The notes below the pieces were generated by a model, which was not told where the DNA came from, did no database searches, and saw only the letters and a list, made by a program, of their open reading frames with translations. Below are positions 1-5,331 of a stretch of 5,331 nt of DNA, one piece after another; position 1 is the first letter of the stretch, and every line of letters begins with the position of its first letter. Source of the DNA: Desulfobacteraceae bacterium (GTDB lineage: Bacteria; Desulfobacterota; DSM-4660; Desulfatiglandales; Desulfatiglandaceae). The DNA is taken from contig DSCZ01000424.1 of NCBI GenBank assembly GCA_011048855.1, positions 1-5,331 on the forward strand, in the 5' to 3' direction. Both the position numbers and the translations under genes were made by a program.

Positions 1-194
1 ACGACAAGTTGTTTTCCGAGTACAGGGTCCTGAGCGGCATGGGCAAACTGGTTCACACCCTGGGGCTGGAGTGGCCGGTGGAAAGCGATCCGGAAGTTAA
101 GCCTGAATCAAGGTTCATTGAGAGCACGATCCCGCCGAGGGTGGAGATCGATAACTTTTTAGTCGAAGGATGGCCGCCCCACCTTTCGAGGTAA
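1..194 (+). CDS. TolC-family outer-membrane channel protein, C-terminal end (partial, LapE-like)
   Basis: Only the last 63 residues are present. The frame is open from base 3 and ends at TAA 192-194; the gene begins left of the window. The stretch 'FSEYRVLSGMGKLVHTLGL' matches the last helix typical of TolC-family proteins, where a Y-R-V/I-L-x-x-x-G-x-L pattern precedes a short variable tail. In that family the protein is a trimeric outer-membrane channel through which type I systems export substrates. The tail is proline- and acid-rich and ends in HLSR, with nothing to define its role. Together with lapG and lapD just downstream and a LapB-type exporter further on, it is probably the outer-membrane part of the same adhesin secretion system (LapE role). 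That role is inferred from context; the family call rests on one short conserved block. An unrelated efflux channel is possible but less likely. Confidence 0.72.
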   Translation, partial: DKLFSEYRVLSGMGKLVHTLGLEWPVESDPEVKPESRFIESTIPPRVEIDNFLVEGWPPHLSR

Positions 195-223
195 CGGGAG
201 TCCGGAACTCGGTTTGAGATGGA

Positions 224-274
224 ATGAACCATAAAAAAAAATTGATTCCGTTTCGATTGTTTTCCTGTTTTTGA
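224..274 (+). other. Signal-peptide start of lapG, out of frame through an A9 tract
   Basis: ATG at 224-226 opens a 16-codon frame, MNHKKKLIPFRLFSCF, stopped by TGA at 272-274. A run of nine A lies at 233-241. With ten A the reading becomes MNHKKKIDSVSIVFLF and then continues as LIVLAGVDTVYT in the lapG frame: a basic n-region, a hydrophobic core and a small-residue end, as in a Sec signal peptide. The ribosome-binding signal is weak (GAG at 216-218, GGA next to the ATG). The fusion would give a protein of about 226 residues, in the LapG range. The frame offset and the tract are read directly; that this is the true start of lapG is inference. Causes could be a consensus error, phase variation or transcriptional slippage. 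Confidence 0.7.
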
Positions 275-903
275 TAGTTCTCGCCGGCGTCGATACTGTT
301 TATACGAAGCAAACCTTTCGTATAAGCGAGAAGGTGCTTGAGAATGTGGGGAGTATGTACGGAGGGGATTCGGTGGACCGCCTGCTTCAATGGCAGGAAT
401 TGATCCACCGAAACGACAGCTCCACCAACCATGAGAAACTGGAAAAGGTCAACAGCTTTTTTAACGGGCTCATCGAGTTCGTGGACGACATCGATCTCTA
501 CGGTGTACGGGACTACTGGGCCACCCCGATAGAATTTCTTGCCAGGGGCGCGGGCGATTGTGAAGATTTTGCCATCGCAAAATTTTTTACACTGAAAATG
601 ATGGGAGTAAAAGAAGATAAGCTTAATATTACTTATGTTAAAGCTTTAAGCTACAATATTCATCATATGGTTTTGACTTATTACGAGGAACCCGGGGCCG
701 AACCCCTGGTTCTCGATAACCTTGTTGACAGTATCGAACCCGCCGGCAACCGCCCTGATCTCCTGCCTATATTCAGTTTCAACGGTACCGGGCTATGGCT
801 GGCCAAGGAACGGGGAAGAGGAAAATCTGCGGGCAGCAGCAGCAGGCTCAAGGCCTGGCGCGATCTGCTGCAGAGAATGGCAAAAGACGGGCTGCAAAAT
901 TAA
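271..903 (+). CDS. lapG: LapG-family periplasmic transglutaminase-like cysteine protease
   Basis: Bacterial transglutaminase-like cysteine protease of the LapG family, which in Pseudomonas cleaves the N-terminal retention module of a large surface adhesin in a calcium-dependent way. Numbering from the TTG at 271, the catalytic triad is visible: Cys97 in GAGDCEDF, His132 in NIHHMVL and Asp149 in LVLDNL. Asp96 and Glu98, which flank the cysteine, match the calcium ligands known in Pseudomonas LapG. The preceding DYWATPIEFLARG block is also a family hallmark. The C-terminus is basic and has no further domain. The TTG at 271 has no Shine-Dalgarno sequence and would leave only half of a hydrophobic leader; the real start is probably ATG 224, joined through the A9 tract described separately. 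The gene follows the tolC-like gene by a short gap and ends 8 bp before lapD, which suggests an operon. Codons about 200-230 bases before the middle of the window's AT-rich patch are normal, but 601-680 is unusually AT-rich. Family call is firm; whether this allele is expressed as a secreted protein is open. Confidence 0.9.
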   Translation: MIVLAGVDTVYTKQTFRISEKVLENVGSMYGGDSVDRLLQWQELIHRNDSSTNHEKLEKVNSFFNGLIEFVDDIDLYGVRDYWATPIEFLARGAGDCEDFAIAKFFTLKMMGVKEDKLNITYVKALSYNIHHMVLTYYEEPGAEPLVLDNLVDSIEPAGNRPDLLPIFSFNGTGLWLAKERGRGKSAGSSSRLKAWRDLLQRMAKDGLQN

Positions 904-911
904 GGATAAAG
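904..911 (+). promoter_or_regulatory. Ribosome-binding site of lapD
   Basis: TAAGGATAAAG lies directly before ATG 912; the AGGA-like core overlaps the end of the lapG stop codon region and is about 6 bases from the ATG. It decides the lapD start in favour of ATG 912 over in-frame codons further upstream, which would overlap lapG by more than 100 bases. The arrangement suggests translational coupling to lapG. Confidence 0.6.
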
Positions 912-2873
912 ATGACCCTCTACCGCCAGTTGATCATATTCACCCTGATTCTTTTCCTGCTGCTTTTTTCAGGCACGTGGTTCGCCAGGCTTTCCACAAC
1001 CCGGGCCTTTCTCACGGCACAGCTCGAATCCCATGCGCAGGACACGGCGACCTCCCTCGGCCTTTCCATAACTCAATACATCCAGGACATAGAAGTGGAC
1101 ATGCCCGTCGTTGAAAGTATGATGAGCGCTGTGTTTGACAGGGGATATTACCGTTTTGTCAAATTTGTCGATGTCAAGGGTGAAGTTCTGGTTGAGATGG
1201 CCCTGGACGTGGCCGTGGAAGGTGTGCCGGCGTGGTTTGTGCGCATGTTCCCGCTTTCGACTCCAGAGGCCTCCGCCAACGTCATGACCGGCTGGATCCA
1301 GGCGGGAACCGTTCGTGTCAAAAGCCATCCAGGCTATGCCTATGTAACCCTCTGGCAGGACAGCGTTTATATGTCATTGTGGTTTGTCGCCTGCGGAATT
1401 TTTGTGCTTTTGGCCGGGGCTGTTGGTCTCCGTTTCCTGTTGAGGCCCCTTTACGTCGTTGAAGAGCAGGCGGAGGGACTTTGTAGAATGGAATACCGGA
1501 TTCAGGAGAAAATCCCCCGCACAAGGGAGCTGAGGCGCGTGGTCGAGGCGATGAACCGTATGACCGTCAAGGTCAAAGAGATGTTCAATGAAGAAGTAGC
1601 GCGGGCCGAGGATTTCAGGTCGCGTGCCTATCACGATGATTTGACGGGCTTCGGCAACCGCCGGTATTTTACCGGCCAGGTCACCGCGCGGCTTGACTGC
1701 GGGGACGGAGCCGTCGAAGGGGCTCTTGTGATTGCAAAGATACAGGGACTGGATGAGGTCAACAAAACGCGCGGCCTTCAGGCCGGTGACGATTTTATCA
1801 AGAGGGCGGCTTCCGTCATAAGGGAATTCGTGTCCGTCTATTCGAACGCCATACCCGCCAGGCTCACCGGTGGGGATTTCGCAGTTTATTTTCCTGATAC
1901 CCCGCCGTTTGAGGCGGAAGGGATCGCTTCGGGGCTCGCACAGAGGTTGAGTGGTCTTGCAGCCGAAAATGTGGCCTTGGACGATAATATCGCCCACGTG
2001 GGAGCGGCTGCATACGAGGTTCCGACGACACTGGACAGGCTTTTATCCGAAGCCGACCTGGCACTCAGGACCGCTGTGCGTGCCGGCCCGAACTCCTGGC
2101 ATGTAAGGGCCGTGTCCGACGAAACGGAAAGGATGCCCCTGGGTGAACAGCAATGGAAGGAGTCCTTGAGCAGGGCGCTTGAAAAGCGTTCCATCGAGCT
2201 GGTCGGCCAGGTGGTTGTAAAAACCTGCGAACGTGATCATCTGCTTCATCTGGAAATTTTCTCCAGGATAATCCAGGAGGACGGCAGGCATTTGAGCGCC
2301 GGGGTTTTTCTGCCTTTCGCCGAGCGGCTCAATCTCGTCCCCACCCTCGATCGCCAGGTGCTGGAACGTGTGAGGGATCTGGATCCTGGAAGGCTGGGGG
2401 TGAACCGGATCGCTGTGAACGTATCGCCGGCCTCCCTGCGGGATGATGCTTTCCGAAACTGGATGAAAACATTCCTGGAGGATTTTCCCGCCGAATCGCC
2501 ACGGATTGTTTTTGAATTCCCGGAATACGGCGCGGTGCACAATCTGGAGATGGTGAGGGAGTTCGGCGCCTATGCCAGGGAGAAGGGCCATGGAATCGGC
2601 CTGGATCATTACGGCCAGAGTTTTTCCAACCTTGGCTACCTGCAGTCTCTTCGGCCGGAATATGTGAAGATCGACAGCGCTTTTACCGGAGAGCTGAAGG
2701 GTGAGGAAAGCGACGGCAGATTTTACATGGGTTCCCTGTGCAGTGTTGCACACAGCATCGATATCTCGGTGATCGCCGAGGGGGTGGAAATGGAGAGCCA
2801 GTGGCTTATATTGAAGAAACTCAACATCGATGCAATCCAGGGTTACTTTGTCGGGAGGCCGAAACCGGTTTAG
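912..2873 (+). CDS. lapD: LapD-family inner-membrane c-di-GMP receptor with degenerate GGDEF and EAL domains
   Basis: 653-residue protein. A first membrane helix at about 7-25 is followed by a periplasmic LapD/MoxY-type sensor domain (about 26-152). Within it, TGWIQAG (126-132) holds Trp128, in the place of the tryptophan by which Pseudomonas LapD grips LapG. A second helix (about 153-176), a HAMP segment (about 177-230), a GGDEF domain (about 238-395) and an EAL domain (about 415-653) follow. The GGDEF site reads TGGDF (319-323) and the EAL motif reads EIF (448-450). The usual DDFG motif is DHYG (565-568), so one metal-binding Asp is lost. Asn503, Glu535, Lys586, Glu623 and Gln643 remain. 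This fits a receptor that binds c-di-GMP without making or degrading it, as known for LapD. When bound it is expected to sequester LapG in the periplasm. It starts 8 bp after lapG, a typical receptor-protease pair. Residual enzyme activity cannot be excluded from sequence. Confidence 0.92.
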   Translation: MTLYRQLIIFTLILFLLLFSGTWFARLSTTRAFLTAQLESHAQDTATSLGLSITQYIQDIEVDMPVVESMMSAVFDRGYYRFVKFVDVKGEVLVEMALDVAVEGVPAWFVRMFPLSTPEASANVMTGWIQAGTVRVKSHPGYAYVTLWQDSVYMSLWFVACGIFVLLAGAVGLRFLLRPLYVVEEQAEGLCRMEYRIQEKIPRTRELRRVVEAMNRMTVKVKEMFNEEVARAEDFRSRAYHDDLTGFGNRRYFTGQVTARLDCGDGAVEGALVIAKIQGLDEVNKTRGLQAGDDFIKRAASVIREFVSVYSNAIPARLTGGDFAVYFPDTPPFEAEGIASGLAQRLSGLAAENVALDDNIAHVGAAAYEVPTTLDRLLSEADLALRTAVRAGPNSWHVRAVSDETERMPLGEQQWKESLSRALEKRSIELVGQVVVKTCERDHLLHLEIFSRIIQEDGRHLSAGVFLPFAERLNLVPTLDRQVLERVRDLDPGRLGVNRIAVNVSPASLRDDAFRNWMKTFLEDFPAESPRIVFEFPEYGAVHNLEMVREFGAYAREKGHGIGLDHYGQSFSNLGYLQSLRPEYVKIDSAFTGELKGEESDGRFYMGSLCSVAHSIDISVIAEGVEMESQWLILKKLNIDAIQGYFVGRPKPV

Positions 2874-2899
2874 GATTGATGGCCTCCTAAAAAGTCGTC

Positions 2900-2919
2900 A
2901 CCCCGTTGAAAGACGGGGT
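2900..2919 (+). terminator. GC-rich hairpin after lapD, possible weak terminator
   Basis: ACCCCGT (2900-2906) and ACGGGGT (2913-2919) form a perfect 7-bp stem with the 6-base loop TGAAAG. It lies 27 bases after the lapD stop. No T-run follows, so a standard intrinsic terminator is not supported; transcript stabilisation or Rho-dependent ending are alternatives. It is one arm of the 145-bp repeat. Confidence 0.35.
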
Positions 2920-2952
2920 CCAGGGTTTCTGCAACTACTCGGAATAAATGGA

Positions 2953-2979
2953 TTCCCCGACACATGCCGACGTCGGGAA
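2953..2979 (+). repeat. Second hairpin in the repeat element
   Basis: TTCCCCGAC (2953-2961) can pair with GTCGGGAA (2972-2979), leaving one bulged C and a 10-base loop. It forms the right half of the bipartite palindrome and mirrors the hairpin at 2900-2919. On neither strand does a convincing T-run follow directly. Confidence 0.45.
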
Positions 2980-3050
2980 ATGACGAAAAACGACAGCTTT
3001 TGAGTTTTTACGATAACATCAGGACGGGGATGGGATGTATTGAATGGAGC

Positions 3051-3380
3051 CTACAAGATTTCTTCCACGAGCACGGTGCTTGAGGACAACTTTTTCCGGA
3101 AGCGCCGGCGTTCCTGGATTCTTTTCTGGGCTTCCACCGGAAGTTCGGTGAACGTGATGATTTTTTTTTCGATCAACAGGTCTATAAGGTCCTCGATGGT
3201 GCGTACAAGACCGAGATCGGAAAGATCCAGCGACATTCGGAGGGAATCCTCATCGTCGTTATTATTGAGAAATTCCCATATTTCCGAATCCAGGGATGTT
3301 TTTGACTCGGTGGCATCAACAGTTTTTTTTCGGCTCAGGGAAACGATTTTGCCGTCTTTGTCTCGGGCTACGTAGAACAT
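3051..3380 (-). CDS. Small conserved protein of unknown function (Pseudomonas 'tryptophan synthase subunit beta-like' family)
   Basis: 109 residues, no signal peptide or membrane helix, so probably cytoplasmic. It begins MFYVARDKDGKIVSLSR, continues through an acidic middle (NNNDDEDSL, about 39-47), then a helical block, LVRTIEDLIDLLIEKKIITF (58-77), the motif TELPVEAQKRI, and a basic segment (RRRFRKK, 91-97). This layout recalls small proteins in Pseudomonas and related genomes that carry the misleading name 'tryptophan synthase subunit beta-like'; there is no enzyme domain here and I assign no function. The ATG at 3380 is preceded by GGGA at suitable distance. A GTG at 3392 would add four residues but has no such signal. 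The gene faces lapD and is divergent from lapB, with its own likely promoter. It contains A9 and A8 tracts (3161-3169 and 3323-3330, read as T on the plus strand), both in frame. Confidence 0.75.
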   Translation of the reverse strand: MFYVARDKDGKIVSLSRKKTVDATESKTSLDSEIWEFLNNNDDEDSLRMSLDLSDLGLVRTIEDLIDLLIEKKIITFTELPVEAQKRIQERRRFRKKLSSSTVLVEEIL

Positions 3381-3414
3381 TGAGGTTCCCACATTTAGAG
3401 GTAAATTTTTAATG

Positions 3415-3443
3415 CTTTTAACAGAATTTTATGTCATTTTCAA
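3415..3443 (-). promoter_or_regulatory. Candidate sigma-70 promoter for the small minus-strand gene
   Basis: On the minus strand, TTGAAA (3443-3438, five of six matches to the -35 consensus) is followed after 17 bases by TAAAAG (3420-3415, four of six for the -10). Transcription would start near 3408, leaving a leader of about 28 bases to the ATG at 3380. Spacing and position are good; the -10 is imperfect and the region is AT-rich, which raises the chance of a random match. Confidence 0.42.
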
Positions 3444-3513
3444 CCGGGAAATTTTACGGACCCTGAATTGAACGATGGCCTGCCCGAGGCGGAAAAAGGT
3501 TGATCGGTCCGGT

Positions 3514-3536
3514 AAAGGAGAATTTGCACGAATACT
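3514..3536 (+). promoter_or_regulatory. Ribosome-binding site of lapB with unusual spacing
   Basis: AAAGGAG at 3514-3520 is a strong Shine-Dalgarno sequence, but it stands 16 bases before the first in-frame ATG (3537). An in-frame ACG at 3528-3530 sits 7 bases after it, at ideal distance, and would add three residues. An in-frame TAA at 3513-3515 excludes any longer start. Confidence 0.5.
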
Positions 3537-5331
3537 ATGGCACGTTCCGATATTCAATTGAAAGAAGCGGCTGCGACTTGGGCCACGGGCGACGAGACCG
3601 AAACCCATGACGACCCTCTTCTCGACTGCCTTATCCAGTTGACCCGGCTGCACGGACGGTCAGCCTCAAAAACCGCCCTGGTTTCGGGGCTTCCCCTTGT
3701 CAGGAACCGGCTCACTGTCGAACTTTTTTCAAGAGCCGCCGAGCGTGCCGAGTTTGCTTCCCGCGTGGTGAAAAGACCTCTCAATAAAATCTACAGCCTG
3801 CAGCTACCCGCCGTACTCCTGTTAAACGAAGGGCAGGCCTGTGTGCTTGTGGAGAGGAGTGAAGACACGTTTAAACTGCTTCTGCCGGAAACAGGCATGG
3901 GGGCGACGGAGATATCGAGGGAGGAACTGCAGAAGCTTTATACGGGTTACGCGATATTTGTCCGCCCCAGGTTCAGGCAGGAAGCGAAATCGAGCGAAGA
4001 ACTCAGCTATCTCTCAACAAAAAGCTGGTTCTGGGGGACGATTTTCAAGTCCTGGCGGATCTACAGGGATGTTTTTGTAGCTTCCTTTTTGATAAATCTC
4101 TTTGGCCTTGCGTCCCCCTTCTTTGTTTTGAATGTATACGATAGGGTCATTCCCAACAATGCCGTTGAGACACTCTGGGTTCTTGCAACGGGTATTGCGG
4201 TGATTTACCTGTTCGCACTGGTCATGAGGGTCCTGCGCGGCTATTTTGTCGATGAGGCCGGAAAGAAAGCGAACCTTCGGATATCCTCGATGCTTCTCCA
4301 CAAAGTGCTCGGCCTGCGCATGGAGGTCCGGCCCAAGTCCATCGGCTCTTTTTCAAGAAATATGCAGGAATTTGAAACCATAAGGGATTTTATAACTTCT
4401 TTTTCAATTACCACCCTGATAGATCTTCCGTTTGTGGCGCTTGGCCTTTTTGTCATCTGGTATATAGGGGCGGAGATCGTATTCATTCACATAACCGCGA
4501 TAGTGCTGCTGCTGCTGTATTCGATCATCATCCAGGGACCGCTCCAGAGGGCCGTGGGAAATACCTTTCAGGCCTCCGCACAGAAAAACGCAATCCTGGT
4601 CGAAGGGCTCGCCGGCCTCGAGACCATCAAGATGCTGGGCGCCGAGAGCCAGATACAGCGCGCATGGGAGGATTCGGTCGCCTACATTGCAAAGTGGAGT
4701 GCCAAGTCGAGGCTGCTTTCCGCTTCTGTAAGCCATTTTTCTTTCTTCGTTCAAAGCCTGGTCGTGGTGCTCGTGGTGGTGGCCGGGGTTTACATGATTT
4801 CCGACGGTTTCCTCACGATGGGCGGCTTGATCGCTCTCGTGATTCTTTCGCGCCAGGCGGTGGCTCCCATGGCTCAGGTGGCCAACCTGGCGACCCGATT
4901 CCATCGAGCGAGGGCCGCACTCAAGTCCCTCAATACGATCATGGAGCTTCCTGTGGAGCGACCCGCGGGAAAGGCATTCCTTCACAGGACGAGGTTTGAA
5001 GGAGCCATCGGGGTGAAAAACCTTGTCTTCGCTTATCCCGGGCAGGGCGTGAACGTGATCAACAACATAACCCTCGATATAGGCGCCGGTGAAAAGGTCG
5101 GCATTATAGGTCCCGTGGGTTCGGGAAAGACGACGTTGGGCAAGCTGATTCTCGGCCTGTTTGAACCCACGGGGGGGATGGTCAGCATGGACGGCACGGA
5201 TATCCGTCAGATAGACCCCGCACAGCTGCGCCGTTTTATAGGGTACGTGCCGCAGGACATCGTGCTTTTCAGGGGTACGGTGAGGGACAATATCACGATA
5301 GGGACCCACGATGTGGATGACTCCTTGATCA
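3537..5331 (+). CDS. lapB: LapB/LssB-type type I secretion ABC exporter (permease-ATPase), partial
   Basis: 598 residues are visible; family members are about 700-720 long, so the end lies beyond the window. The N-terminus (about 25-145) is a C39-like domain. Judged against HlyB, Pro27 replaces the catalytic Cys and Ala101 the His, so it should not cleave leader peptides and probably docks the substrate. Six membrane helices follow at about 179-203, 213-234, 292-312, 314-335, 402-422 and 429-445. NVYDRVIPNNAVETLWVLATG after the first helix is typical of exporters for large RTX adhesins. The nucleotide-binding domain starts near 487, with A-loop Tyr500, Walker A GPVGSGKTT (525-533) and Q-loop Gln573; the signature, Walker B and H-loop are outside the window. 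It acts in the inner membrane with a membrane-fusion protein and a TolC channel. The frame is unbroken. The start at ATG 3537 is uncertain by three codons. Confidence 0.93.
   Translation, partial: MARSDIQLKEAAATWATGDETETHDDPLLDCLIQLTRLHGRSASKTALVSGLPLVRNRLTVELFSRAAERAEFASRVVKRPLNKIYSLQLPAVLLLNEGQACVLVERSEDTFKLLLPETGMGATEISREELQKLYTGYAIFVRPRFRQEAKSSEELSYLSTKSWFWGTIFKSWRIYRDVFVASFLINLFGLASPFFVLNVYDRVIPNNAVETLWVLATGIAVIYLFALVMRVLRGYFVDEAGKKANLRISSMLLHKVLGLRMEVRPKSIGSFSRNMQEFETIRDFITSFSITTLIDLPFVALGLFVIWYIGAEIVFIHITAIVLLLLYSIIIQGPLQRAVGNTFQASAQKNAILVEGLAGLETIKMLGAESQIQRAWEDSVAYIAKWSAKSRLLSASVSHFSFFVQSLVVVLVVVAGVYMISDGFLTMGGLIALVILSRQAVAPMAQVANLATRFHRARAALKSLNTIMELPVERPAGKAFLHRTRFEGAIGVKNLVFAYPGQGVNVINNITLDIGAGEKVGIIGPVGSGKTTLGKLILGLFEPTGGMVSMDGTDIRQIDPAQLRRFIGYVPQDIVLFRGTVRDNITIGTHDVDDSLI

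Larger units (their letters stand above)
2877..3021 (+). repeat. Palindromic MITE-like intergenic repeat, 145 bp
   Basis: The ends form an imperfect terminal inverted repeat: TGATGGCCTCCTAAAAAGTC at 2877-2896 against TGATGTTATCGTAAAAACTC, the reverse complement of 3002-3021, matching at 15 of 20 positions. Inside, CGTCA (2896-2900) is mirrored by TGACG (2981-2985), and each half has its own hairpin (2900-2919 and 2953-2979). There is no open reading frame, so it would be non-autonomous. It starts 3 bases after the lapD stop and fills most of the gap between two convergent genes. The general form resembles dispersed repeats I associate with Desulfobacterota; that link is from memory. No clear target-site duplication is seen. 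It may stabilise or end transcripts from either side, which is inference. Confidence 0.65.

Noticed and set aside
830..845. GCAGCAGCAGC short tandem repeat in lapG
   Set aside because: Only about four units, in frame, encoding a small Ser run; trinucleotide changes would not shift the frame and nothing suggests function.
795..911. Upstream extension of lapD by 39 codons
   Set aside because: It would overlap the lapG end by more than 100 bases, would bury the N-terminal membrane helix behind a Gln/Arg-rich tail, and lacks a ribosome-binding site, whereas ATG 912 has one.
1374..1997. 207-residue open frame on the minus strand
   Set aside because: Antisense to the membrane, HAMP and GGDEF parts of lapD; composition is that of a shadow frame.
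2043..2753. 236-residue open frame on the minus strand
   Set aside because: Antisense to the EAL part of lapD; no family features, while the plus strand has clear conserved motifs.
2877..3021. CRISPR array or small RNA gene in the repeat region
   Set aside because: There is one bipartite palindrome without regularly spaced identical repeats, and no promoter or T-rich terminator to support a separate RNA gene.
3040..3375. 111-residue open frame on the plus strand
   Set aside because: Rich in Ser and Arg with no family pattern; the minus strand of the same stretch reads a conserved protein beginning MFYVARDKDGKIV.
3476..3490. Possible sigma-54 promoter before lapB (GG-N10-GC in TGGCCTGCCCGAGGC)
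   Set aside because: The GG and GC spacing is right, but the -12 half lacks the usual TTGC and the match is short in a GC-rich stretch. No activator site is visible.
4404..5309. 301-residue open frame on the minus strand
   Set aside because: It lies antisense to the nucleotide-binding and membrane part of lapB, is rich in His, Arg and Pro as expected of a shadow frame, and has no recognisable motif.

Overview
The window carries part of a Lap-type adhesin secretion and retention locus: a type I secretion system together with its c-di-GMP-controlled periplasmic protease switch. In order it holds the C-terminal end of a TolC-family outer-membrane protein (LapE-like, 1-194, +), a LapG-family periplasmic cysteine protease (271-903, +), a LapD-family membrane c-di-GMP receptor (912-2873, +), a 145-bp palindromic MITE-like repeat (2877-3021), a small conserved gene of unknown function on the minus strand (3051-3380), and a LapB/LssB-type ABC exporter (3537 to the window edge, +, cut inside its nucleotide-binding domain). 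The adhesin itself (LapA-like) and the membrane-fusion protein (LapC-like) are not visible. The latter may lie just past the right edge.

The organism cannot be fixed from this window. GC content is moderate, roughly in the low fifties, with local AT-rich patches. The gene families are proteobacterial in the broad sense. The repeat (TGATG...TAAAAAGTCGTCA ends, short GC hairpins, 'GAATGACGAAAAA'-like right arm) resembles dispersed palindromic repeats I associate with Desulfobacterota genomes, so I lean that way with low-to-moderate confidence.

The expected mechanism comes from the Pseudomonas fluorescens and Legionella families. LapB, with a membrane-fusion protein and the TolC-like protein, exports a giant RTX adhesin that stays anchored at the surface. 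LapG removes its N-terminal retention module. LapD, when its degenerate EAL domain binds c-di-GMP, holds LapG in the periplasm so the adhesin is kept and biofilm forms. The tolC, lapG and lapD genes are closely spaced and probably cotranscribed. lapB starts separately after a 156-bp divergent spacer.

The most notable observation is at the 5' end of lapG. A well-placed ATG at 224 starts a typical signal peptide, but it reads out of frame with the protease because of a run of nine A residues (233-241). One extra A would join the two exactly. This could be a sequencing error, a phase-variable switch, or a site of RNA polymerase slippage. Without the fix, the open frame has no complete signal peptide and LapG would not reach the periplasm.
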